From the NCBI GenBank assembly GCA_028678445.1, contig JAJRDJ010000010.1, forward strand, positions 1 through 5,445: DNA of 5,445 bases. Reading direction: 5' to 3'. The DNA is from Methylococcaceae bacterium. Its GTDB lineage: Bacteria > Pseudomonadota > Gammaproteobacteria > Methylococcales > Methylococcaceae. The translations under genes were made by a program, and so were the position numbers. Shown piece by piece: positions 1 through 5,445 of this stretch (positions are counted from its first letter, which is position 1; every line of letters begins with the position of its first letter). The notes below the pieces were generated by a model. The model was given only the letters and a program-made list of their open reading frames with translations, was not told the origin of the DNA and ran no database searches.

Positions 1-27
1 AAGTTTACCAAAACGCTAGGTTTTAGG

Positions 28-1341
28 ATGTCCACAGTTGATTTGCTGCTAACCGCCCGCTGGATCATCCCGGTTGAACCGGATGGGGTCACGCTCGAGC
101 ATCATGCCCTCGCCATCACAGAGGGGCGCATTGCCGCCATCCTCCCGGCGAATCAGGCGCGTGCCCGGTATCCTGAGGCGCGTGAGGAGCCATTTCCCCA
201 TCATGCCCTGATACCCGGCTTCATCAATGCCCACACGCATGCCGCCATGGCGCTGATGCGGGGCATTGCCGATGACCGGCCGCTCAAGGAGTGGCTCACC
301 GATCACATCTGGCCGCTGGAGCAGAAATGGATGGGTGAGACCTATGTTCGCGATGGCAGCGATCTGGCCATGGCGGAGATGCTGCGCGGTGGCATCACCT
401 GCTTCAATGACATGTACTTCTTCCCCGAAGTTTCTGCACGGCAGGCCATCCGCTGCGGCATGAGGGCCGTGCTGGGCATGATTCTGGTCGATTTCCCCAG
501 CGCCTGGGCCAGCGGGCCGGCCGAGTACCTGGAAAAAGGACTGGCGTTGCATGACGAGTTGCTCAACGATCCCTTGGTGTCGCTGGCCTTTGCGCCCCAC
601 GCGCCGTACTCGGTGAGCAACGAGCCCCTGCTGCGGGTCGCCACGCTGGCGGCCGAGCTCGACTTGCCCATCCACATGCATGTGCATGAAACGGCGGATG
701 AAATCGCGGATAGCCGAAGGCAATATGGCTTGCGCCCGATCAACCGCCTGCAGCCACTGGAACTGCTGGGACCTTCATTCATTGCGGTGCACATGACCCA
801 GCTCACCGATGAGGAAATCGCCGTGCTCGCTGCCAGTGGCGCGAGTGTCGTCCACTGTCCGGAATCCAACCTCAAGCTGGCCAGCGGCTTCTGCCCGGTC
901 GACAAGCTGGTGAAAGCCGGGGTGAATGTCGCCATTGGTACCGACGGCGCGGCCAGCAACAATGATCTCGACGTGATGGGCGAGATGCGCATGGCGGCCC
1001 TGCTGGCCAAGGCCGTGGCTGGCGATGCCAGCGCCATTCCCGCCCACACCGCGCTGCGTATGGCAACCCTGAACGGCGCCAAAGCCCTGGGGCTCGACGC
1101 CGAGACGGGCTCGCTGGAGCCGGGCAAATGGGCTGACATCACTGCCATCCGGCTCGATGGCATCGAAACCCAGCCGCTTTATAACCCCGTGTCCGATCTC
1201 GTCTATGCGGCCAGCCGACATCAGGTCAGTGACGTCTGGGTGGCCGGCCGGCGCTTGTTGAAAGACCGGCAACTGACCACCCTGGACATCGGAGAAATCA
1301 GCCGGAAAGCCGCCGCGTGGCGGGAAAAGCTCATCACCTGA
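28..1341 (+). CDS. mtaD: 5-methylthioadenosine / S-adenosylhomocysteine deaminase (TRZ/ATZ amidohydrolase family)
   Basis: This 437-residue cytosolic metal-dependent hydrolase should deaminate the adenine ring of S-adenosylhomocysteine and/or methylthioadenosine to the inosyl compounds, a salvage step after SAM use. The amidohydrolase fold is complete. A short N-terminal beta-sandwich leads to the metal motif NAHTH (H69, H71). HMHVHE follows with H218 and E221, then H255 in AVHMTQ, H277 in VVHCPESN, and the metal aspartate D306 in GTDGAASNN. The C-terminus closes with GSLEPGKWADI, typical of this family. Length is normal. The ATG at 28 has a weak AGG at 18-20, seven bases upstream; the promoter lies outside the window. 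It is followed after 62 bases by ubiG, whose reaction releases S-adenosylhomocysteine. Substrate choice among MTA, SAH and related aminohydrolase substrates cannot be fixed from sequence; the neighbourhood favours MTA/SAH over triazine or guanine. Confidence 0.9.
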   Translation: MSTVDLLLTARWIIPVEPDGVTLEHHALAITEGRIAAILPANQARARYPEAREEPFPHHALIPGFINAHTHAAMALMRGIADDRPLKEWLTDHIWPLEQKWMGETYVRDGSDLAMAEMLRGGITCFNDMYFFPEVSARQAIRCGMRAVLGMILVDFPSAWASGPAEYLEKGLALHDELLNDPLVSLAFAPHAPYSVSNEPLLRVATLAAELDLPIHMHVHETADEIADSRRQYGLRPINRLQPLELLGPSFIAVHMTQLTDEEIAVLAASGASVVHCPESNLKLASGFCPVDKLVKAGVNVAIGTDGAASNNDLDVMGEMRMAALLAKAVAGDASAIPAHTALRMATLNGAKALGLDAETGSLEPGKWADITAIRLDGIETQPLYNPVSDLVYAASRHQVSDVWVAGRRLLKDRQLTTLDIGEISRKAAAWREKLIT

Positions 1342-1392
1342 CCCTGCCTTCTCCAAGCCTCCACCACAATCACCCGATGCCCCAAATTCCAC

Positions 1393-1398
1393 AGGAAA
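1393..1398 (+). promoter_or_regulatory. Shine-Dalgarno site of ubiG
   Basis: AGGAAA lies five bases before the ATG at 1404. It supports that start over the upstream in-frame ATGs at 1317 (inside mtaD) and 1377, which would add a proline/histidine-rich leader not typical of UbiG. Confidence 0.6.
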
Positions 1399-1403
1399 CC
1401 GAC

Positions 1404-2117
1404 ATGACCATCGCTGACAACGTACACGAACACGAGATCGAAAAATTTGGGGCGCTGGCGGGTCGCTGGTGGGACCCGCGCGGCGAGTTCAAGACCCTGC
1501 ACGCGGTCAATCCTCTGCGCTTGCAGTTCATCCGCTCTTACGCCGACCTCCACGGCGCGCGCATTGTTGATGTCGGCTGCGGCGGCGGCATACTCAGCGA
1601 GGGGCTGGCGCGGGCCGGTGCCACGGTGCTGGGCATCGACCTGGGCGCGGAACTCCTGAGCGTCGCCGAGGAACACGCCAGGGAGGGCGGACTGAACATC
1701 GAATATCGGAAGGTCAGCGTGGAAACCCTCGCCGATGAGCAACCGGGCAGTTTCGATCACGTCACCTGTATGGAAATGCTCGAACACGTGCCCGATCCTG
1801 CCTCGGTGGTACGGGCCTGCGCCAGGCTGGTCAAACCCGGCGGCCGCGTGTTCTTCTCGACGCTGAACCGCAAGCTGAAAGCCTATCTGCTGGCAATCGT
1901 CGGGGCGGAATATCTGCTGAAAATGATTCCCAAGGGCACCCACGACTTCTCCACCTTCATTCGCCCCTCGGAACTGGACCGCTGGGCGCGGGAAGCTGGA
2001 CTGGATCTCGAAGGACTGGAAGGCGTGGTCTATAACCCCTTCACCGCGCAATTCAACCTCAGCCCCAAGGACATCGACGTCAATTATCTGGCCTCCTTCG
2101 AAAAACCGGTGGAATGA
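1404..2117 (+). CDS. ubiG: Ubiquinone biosynthesis O-methyltransferase UbiG (bifunctional 2-polyprenyl-6-hydroxyphenol methylase / 3-demethylubiquinol 3-O-methyltransferase)
   Basis: UbiG carries out both SAM-dependent O-methylations of ubiquinone synthesis, acting on lipid-attached rings at the inner membrane face. From the ATG at 1404 the protein has 237 residues, close to the usual 240. The N-terminus has the family signature EIEKFGALAGRWWDP (11-25) followed by LHAVNPLRL. The SAM-binding motif I is VDVGCGGG (55-62), with the acidic residue after strand 2 in GIDL (D79). EMLEHVPDP (124-132) and LVKPGGRVFFSTLNR (142-156) are the conserved post-I and motif III regions. The C-terminal part carries GTHDFSTFIRPSEL and YNPF, also characteristic. 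The stop overlaps the start of the next gene by four bases (ATGA, 2114-2117). A longer form from 1317 is possible on paper, but it overlaps mtaD and has no family support. Its presence implies aerobic or microaerobic respiration with ubiquinone. Confidence 0.96.
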   Translation: MTIADNVHEHEIEKFGALAGRWWDPRGEFKTLHAVNPLRLQFIRSYADLHGARIVDVGCGGGILSEGLARAGATVLGIDLGAELLSVAEEHAREGGLNIEYRKVSVETLADEQPGSFDHVTCMEMLEHVPDPASVVRACARLVKPGGRVFFSTLNRKLKAYLLAIVGAEYLLKMIPKGTHDFSTFIRPSELDRWAREAGLDLEGLEGVVYNPFTAQFNLSPKDIDVNYLASFEKPVE

Positions 2118-2848
2118 CTGCCGTGAAGCCCCGCACACCGATCGCCGGCGTGCTGTTCGATCTTGATGGCACCCTGCTCGATACCGCGCCCGACCTGATC
2201 GCGGCACTGAATACCGCGCTGGCGGAAGAAGGCCTGCTCCCCTGCCCTGACGAAGAAGCCAAGCCCTTCATTTCGGGCGGGGCACAGGCGATGCTTGGCT
2301 ATTGGCTGGTCAAGGCTACAGAGCAGCGGCCGGTGGCCAGCTTCCCCGGATCCAACCGGGTCAGCCTGGAAAACGCCACGCTCTTCGATCGGCTGCTGGA
2401 CCGCATGCTGGACTACTACCAGGACAATCTGGCGCGTCACACCCGCTATTTCGATGGAATGGAATCCGTGCTGGATGAGCTCGATGCCCAGGCGTTGCCT
2501 TGGGGCATCGTTACCAACAAGGTGAGCCGCTTCACCGACCCGCTGATGGAAGCCATTGACCTGAACCGCCGCACCCGCTGCATCATCAGTGGCGATACTC
2601 TGGCGGAGCGGAAACCGCACCCGCTGCCGCTGTTGGAGGCCAGTCGGCGCATCGGGCGAGAAGCCGGGCAGTGCGTGTATGTTGGCGATGCCGCCCGGGA
2701 CATCGAGGCGGGCCGACGCGCCGGCATGGCCACGCTGGCGGCGCTTTACGGTTATATAGCGCATGATGCCGATGTGAATGCCTGGGGCGCGGATGCCGCG
2801 CTGGACTGTCCAGGCGATCTGCTGACCTGGATCGAGGCCACCCGATGA
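2114..2848 (+). CDS. mupP: HAD-family phosphatase, probable N-acetylmuramic acid 6-phosphate phosphatase MupP (Gph-like)
   Basis: A 244-residue HAD phosphatase of subclass I with an alpha-helical cap. Motif I is FDLDGT (D16 nucleophile, D18 acid/base), motif II is T134 in IVTNK, motif III is K167 in ERKPHP, and motif IV is VGDAARDIEAG (190-200; D192, D196). Family automated names are often phosphoglycolate phosphatase, but position after ubiG and the shared FDGM, PWGIVTNK, RFTDPLM and YGYI...WGAD blocks match MupP, known from Pseudomonas. MupP removes phosphate from MurNAc-6-phosphate in the cell wall recycling route to UDP-MurNAc. The stretch between the ISGGA motif and FDGM is longer than I recall for MupP. 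The ATG overlaps the ubiG stop. A GTG at 2123 is an alternative start, better spaced from GGTGGA (2108-2113). Strict Gph activity remains possible. Confidence 0.82.
   Translation: MTAVKPRTPIAGVLFDLDGTLLDTAPDLIAALNTALAEEGLLPCPDEEAKPFISGGAQAMLGYWLVKATEQRPVASFPGSNRVSLENATLFDRLLDRMLDYYQDNLARHTRYFDGMESVLDELDAQALPWGIVTNKVSRFTDPLMEAIDLNRRTRCIISGDTLAERKPHPLPLLEASRRIGREAGQCVYVGDAARDIEAGRRAGMATLAALYGYIAHDADVNAWGADAALDCPGDLLTWIEATR
2834..2837 (+). promoter_or_regulatory. Shine-Dalgarno site of yciK
   Basis: GAGG sits inside the end of mupP, seven bases before the ATG at 2845. It supports the overlapping start. Confidence 0.5.
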
Positions 2849-3567
2849 CCGAAACCGCCTTGAAAAACCGTGTCATCCTCATCACCGGCGCGACCGGCGC
2901 CCTCGGTTCGGTTGCGGCCAAAGCCTGTGCCCGCGCGGGTGCTAGCGTCGTGCTGCTGGGGCGCAGCGTACCCAAACTGGAAAGACTCAACGACGAGATC
3001 GTAAACACCGGTGGCCAACAACCCGCCCTCTATCCGCTCGACCTCGCCGGTGCCAGCGAACAGGACTATGCCGATCTCGCCAGTACCGTCCAGCGGGAAC
3101 TGGGCGGCCTGCATGGCCTCATGCATTGCGCGGCCGAGCTGGGACACCTCTGCCCGTTGACTGAATTGGCGGGCGAACGCTGGCAACGCCTGCTGCACGT
3201 GAACCTGACCGCGCCGTTTCTACTGACCCGCGCGCTAATGCCGCTGCTGCTGGCAACCAAGGGCGCCGCCGCTGTCTTTGTCGGCGACTCGGCGGTGGGC
3301 GATGGCAAGGCCTTCTGGGGTGCCTACGGCGTAGCCAAGCTCGGGCTCGGGGCTTATGCCCGAATTCTCAAGGCCGAAACGGAAAATTCCGAACTGCGCA
3401 CCGAGCTCTTCATCCCCGGCCCCATGCGCAGCCCCATCCGGCTACGCGCTTATCCCGGCGAAAGTCTCGACACCCTGCCCGCTCCCGGCATTCATGCTGA
3501 ACGAATCATCCAACTGCTCGTCACAGCCGAGCCTCCCCCCATTCCTGACAATGGAGCCCGATCATGA
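2845..3567 (+). CDS. yciK: YciK-type SDR family NAD(P)-dependent oxidoreductase
   Basis: A 240-residue classical short-chain dehydrogenase with one Rossmann fold, presumably cytosolic. The nucleotide-binding glycine motif is TGATGALG (14-21). LDLAG (65-69) is the adenine-side aspartate region. The catalytic set is N120 (HVNLTAPF), S149 (VGDSAVG), Y161 and K165 (YGVAK). PGPMRSPIRLRAYPGE (191-206) resembles the PG-TRT-MRA-A-P segment of E. coli YciK. R40 after strand 2 suggests, but does not prove, NADP(H) preference. The substrate of YciK proteins is not established. The usual NAG motif after strand 4 reads HCAA here (94-97), a cysteine in place of asparagine. The start overlaps the mupP stop by ATGA (2845-2848) and has GAGG upstream. 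Assignment to the SDR superfamily is certain; the YciK subfamily rests on the C-terminal motif and the neighbours. Confidence 0.87.
   Translation: MTETALKNRVILITGATGALGSVAAKACARAGASVVLLGRSVPKLERLNDEIVNTGGQQPALYPLDLAGASEQDYADLASTVQRELGGLHGLMHCAAELGHLCPLTELAGERWQRLLHVNLTAPFLLTRALMPLLLATKGAAAVFVGDSAVGDGKAFWGAYGVAKLGLGAYARILKAETENSELRTELFIPGPMRSPIRLRAYPGESLDTLPAPGIHAERIIQLLVTAEPPPIPDNGARS
3553..3556 (+). promoter_or_regulatory. Shine-Dalgarno site of sufT
   Basis: GGAG lies seven bases before the ATG at 3564 and thirteen before a second in-frame ATG at 3570. Spacing therefore favours 3564, which overlaps the yciK stop. Confidence 0.5.
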
Positions 3568-4124
3568 CCATGTTTGGTTACGGCCGCGAAAGCATCTGCC
3601 TGCACCGTGATGTCAACGTCGTGCGGATTCCCGATGGAACACCGGACAGCCTTCCCCGGGGCCATATCGTCACACTGACGCAATCACTGGGTGGCAATTA
3701 CACGGTGCTGGACGAAACCGGCCACATGGTCCGCATTGCCGGGGAGGACGCCGACGCATTGGGCAAGGAACCGCCGATACTTACAAATATCACCAGCGGC
3801 AGCGAACCGGAAACGATCGAGAAGAATGTCTGGGAAGTGCTGCGAACGATCTACGACCCGGAAATACCCGTCAACATCGTCGAATTGGGCCTGGTTTACC
3901 ACTGCGGCGTCAAGCCACGCGAATCTGGCGGCTACGACGTCCATATCATCATGACTCTCACCGCCCCCGGCTGCGGCATGGGCCCGGTCCTGCAATACGA
4001 CGCCGAAGCCGCCGTGAAAAGCCTCCCCGGCGTGAACAGCGTCCGCGTCGAAGTCGTCTTCGACCCGCCCTGGTCCCGCGACCGGATGTCGGAAGTAGCG
4101 CAATTACAATTGGGGATGATCTGA
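3564..4124 (+). CDS. sufT: Putative Fe-S cluster assembly protein SufT (DUF59/MIP18 family)
   Basis: SufT is an accessory factor for maturation of iron-sulfur proteins, not a scaffold or desulfurase. The 186-residue protein has the two-part SufT layout. The N-terminal domain (about 1-75) carries the family hallmarks LPRGHIVTLTQSLGGNYTV and GHMVRIAG. The DUF59 domain (about 86-165) carries DPEIPVNIVELGLVY (98-112) and TLTAPGCGMGPVL (131-143) with the conserved cysteine C137. A tail follows with VFDPPWSRDRMSE. The N-terminal domain separates it from short PaaD-like or MIP18-only proteins. The ATG overlaps the yciK stop (ATGA, 3564-3567), so it is the last gene of the operon. SufT genes often sit with suf genes; here no sufBCDSE gene is in view. 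The next gene converges on it after 248 bases. Confidence 0.93.
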   Translation: MTMFGYGRESICLHRDVNVVRIPDGTPDSLPRGHIVTLTQSLGGNYTVLDETGHMVRIAGEDADALGKEPPILTNITSGSEPETIEKNVWEVLRTIYDPEIPVNIVELGLVYHCGVKPRESGGYDVHIIMTLTAPGCGMGPVLQYDAEAAVKSLPGVNSVRVEVVFDPPWSRDRMSEVAQLQLGMI

Positions 4125-4372
4125 GCTCGTATATTCCACCGCCTGCGTGCCGCCACCGATGGACGCAACCGCTATCGCGTTAAGCTCCACGCGGGCTAAG
4201 CTGGAATTGCCACCCGCCAATCCATTGCTTGACTCGGCAGCCTGATAGATGAAAACCGACTTTCGACTCGAAACGGAAGAGACCCGAAACCTTGTCACTG
4301 CAGTCGATCGGTTTAACGACAAAGTTACTCGAAGGAACAATAAACCATGCCACTGCCTGGATAAGCTCAACA
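4125..4372. other. Gap between convergent genes, no supported gene
   Basis: These 248 bases separate the sufT stop from the kinase stop. Base composition is less GC-rich than the operon. Open frames exist on both strands but have no ribosome binding site or convincing family pattern. No strong hairpin with a T-tract is visible, so the terminator for either transcription unit is not identified. One 13-base palindrome (TTTCGACTCGAAA, 4261-4273) is present; it could form only a 5-bp stem with a 3-base loop. Confidence 0.6.
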
Positions 4373-5445
4373 TCATGGCGTCGCCAATAATGCTTCAATA
4401 TCCTTATACGTAGCCGGTTTGGCGAGATGTTGATCAAACCCGAACTGGAGACTGCGCCGCTTATCCTCTTCAGATGCGTAGCCGCTCAACGCGATGAGCT
4501 TGAGCTTGGCGAAACGGGGATCGAGGCGCAGCCTTCGAGCCAACTCATAGCCGTCCATACCGGGCAACCCGATGTCGATGAAAGCCACTTCCGGCATGAA
4601 TTCCTGGACCATCTGCAAGGCGGAGGGACCACTATCGGCGGTCATTACTTGATGTCCCTTTGCTTCCAGCAAAAGGGAAAAGGCGTCTGCGACATCGGTA
4701 TTGTCTTCCACGATCAGGATGCGGCAGGATATCGGCAAAGACGTGTGCGAGGAGGGGGCCGCCTCGGGCAAGGCGGCGCCGGGCGATAGAATTGGCAGCC
4801 GGACCACGAACTCGCTGCCCTGATTTCTCCCAGCGCTGGATGCCTCAACCCGACCCCCATGCAGTTCGATAAGGCGTTTAACCAGCGCCAGACCGATCCC
4901 TAATCCCCCCTTGGCGCGATCAAGGGAACGCTCGGCCTGGGTAAATAGCTCGAAGGCGCTCGCTATCGTGGCAGCATCCATGCCTATGCCCGTATCGCGA
5001 ACGCGCAGCACAACCTCATCCATTTCACAGGTCAAGCTGACCTCGATGTGTCCACCCTTTGGCGTATATTTCCAGGCGTTGTCCAGGAGATTCCCGACCA
5101 CCTGGCTGAGGCGATCAGCGTCGACGTCGGCCCATATCGGCTCACTGGACAGTGTCAGGGTTAATTCATGCTGACAATCGTCAACCGACATTCGGCTGGA
5201 CTCCACCGCTTGGGCGACTATCTGACACAGATCGGTAGGCGCTTTTTTCAGATTGATCCGGTTTTGGCTGATACGTGCGATGTCCAAAAGATCGTCAATG
5301 ATACGGGCAAGATGCCCAACTTGGCGTTTGATCATCGCGCTCGCCCAAGACACCCGCTTCGGATCATCGCTTGCAGAACTTTCCAGTATCTGCTGTGAAC
5401 GCCGATTAAAACCCGCGTAAATTTGATGATCTGATATCCCAAGAG
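4373..5445 (-). CDS. Hybrid sensor histidine kinase / response regulator, 5'-incomplete and probably interrupted
   Basis: Only the C-terminal part of a hybrid two-component kinase is present. The frame stays open to the window edge; residues are numbered here from the GTG at 5353. The second dimerisation helix is seen in RQVGHLARIIDDLLDIARI (10-28). The ATPase domain has the N-box NLLDNAWKYTPKG (88-100), the G1 box DTGIGMD (120-126), the F-box FELFTQ (134-139) and the G2 box GGLGIGLAL (149-157). A receiver follows (about 211-325), with acidic pocket E216/D217, phosphoacceptor D260 in FIDIGLPG, S290 and K312. The homology can be followed upstream to QILESSASDDP (about 5357-5392) and then stops. 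The H-box with the phosphorylated histidine, which should lie just upstream, is absent in all three frames. Without it the product could bind ATP but not autophosphorylate in the normal way. The GTG at 5353 is an ORF start only, within the dimerisation domain, and not a likely native start. Sensor domain and signal are unknown. Confidence 0.85.
   Translation of the reverse strand, partial: LGISDHQIYAGFNRRSQQILESSASDDPKRVSWASAMIKRQVGHLARIIDDLLDIARISQNRINLKKAPTDLCQIVAQAVESSRMSVDDCQHELTLTLSSEPIWADVDADRLSQVVGNLLDNAWKYTPKGGHIEVSLTCEMDEVVLRVRDTGIGMDAATIASAFELFTQAERSLDRAKGGLGIGLALVKRLIELHGGRVEASSAGRNQGSEFVVRLPILSPGAALPEAAPSSHTSLPISCRILIVEDNTDVADAFSLLLEAKGHQVMTADSGPSALQMVQEFMPEVAFIDIGLPGMDGYELARRLRLDPRFAKLKLIALSGYASEEDKRRSLQFGFDQHLAKPATYKDIEALLATP
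5394..5445. mobile_element. Possible terminus of an insertion sequence (IS21-like) in the kinase gene
   Basis: Kinase homology ends abruptly at about 5393. The plus strand then reads TGTGAACGCCGATTAAAAC, resembling IS21-family ends, which begin TGT and contain a TTAAAA-type motif. This resemblance is from memory. No transposase gene, second end or target duplication is inside the window, so the identification is tentative; a simple rearrangement or assembly junction would look the same. Confidence 0.35.

Noticed and set aside
1342..1403. Possible internal promoter or terminator between mtaD and ubiG
   Set aside because: No convincing -35/-10 pair or hairpin is visible in the 62 bases, so neither is claimed.
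1221..2207. Long open frame (328 codons) on the minus strand opposite ubiG
   Set aside because: It is antisense to a certain ubiG and the end of mtaD, shows no recognisable motif, and is the usual shadow of GC-rich coding sequence. The same applies to the minus-strand frames at 49-723, 342-1163, 775-1392, 2084-2764, 2752-3198 and 3684-4103.
4261..4273. 13-base palindrome TTTCGACTCGAAA as a terminator or operator
   Set aside because: The stem is only 5 bp with a 3-base loop, there is no T-tract on either strand, and it occurs once. A chance palindrome is more likely.
4104..4376. Minus-strand open frame of 90 codons in the convergent gap
   Set aside because: It runs into the end of sufT antisense, has no ribosome binding site or family motif, and overlaps a competing frame. 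There is too little to call it a gene.
4427..4789. Plus-strand open frame of 120 codons opposite the kinase receiver
   Set aside because: It mirrors the receiver and linker in another frame. Its composition is explained by the kinase codons, and no ribosome binding site or domain is seen.

Overview
The window is GC-rich, conserved chromosomal DNA, most likely from a gammaproteobacterium outside the enterics. The gene order mtaD, ubiG, mupP, yciK resembles the Pseudomonas PA3170-PA3173 block (recalled, not searched). No species can be named from the sequence. I see no rRNA, tRNA, CRISPR array, phage gene or defence system, and no convincing undescribed system.

Left part (28-4124, + strand): a five-gene operon. 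It encodes an S-adenosylhomocysteine/methylthioadenosine deaminase (mtaD), the ubiquinone O-methyltransferase (ubiG), a HAD phosphatase of the MupP type (peptidoglycan recycling), a YciK-type short-chain dehydrogenase, and the Fe-S assembly factor SufT. After a 62-base gap between mtaD and ubiG, the last four genes are joined by three successive 4-base ATGA stop/start overlaps, which points to one message with coupled translation. UbiG makes S-adenosylhomocysteine and the first gene probably removes it. The other members serve the cell wall, an unknown redox step and Fe-S maturation, so this looks like a housekeeping operon rather than one pathway.

Middle (4125-4372): a 248-base gap between convergent genes. 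It holds no gene I can support and no clear terminator.

Right part (4373 to the window edge, - strand): the C-terminal portion of a hybrid sensor histidine kinase, comprising the end of the dimerisation domain, a complete ATPase domain and a complete receiver. The phosphoacceptor H-box should lie near 5394-5440, but it is not readable there in any of the three minus-strand frames. From 5394 the sequence instead looks like the end of an insertion sequence, possibly IS21-like, so the kinase gene is probably interrupted. This is the main anomaly of the window.
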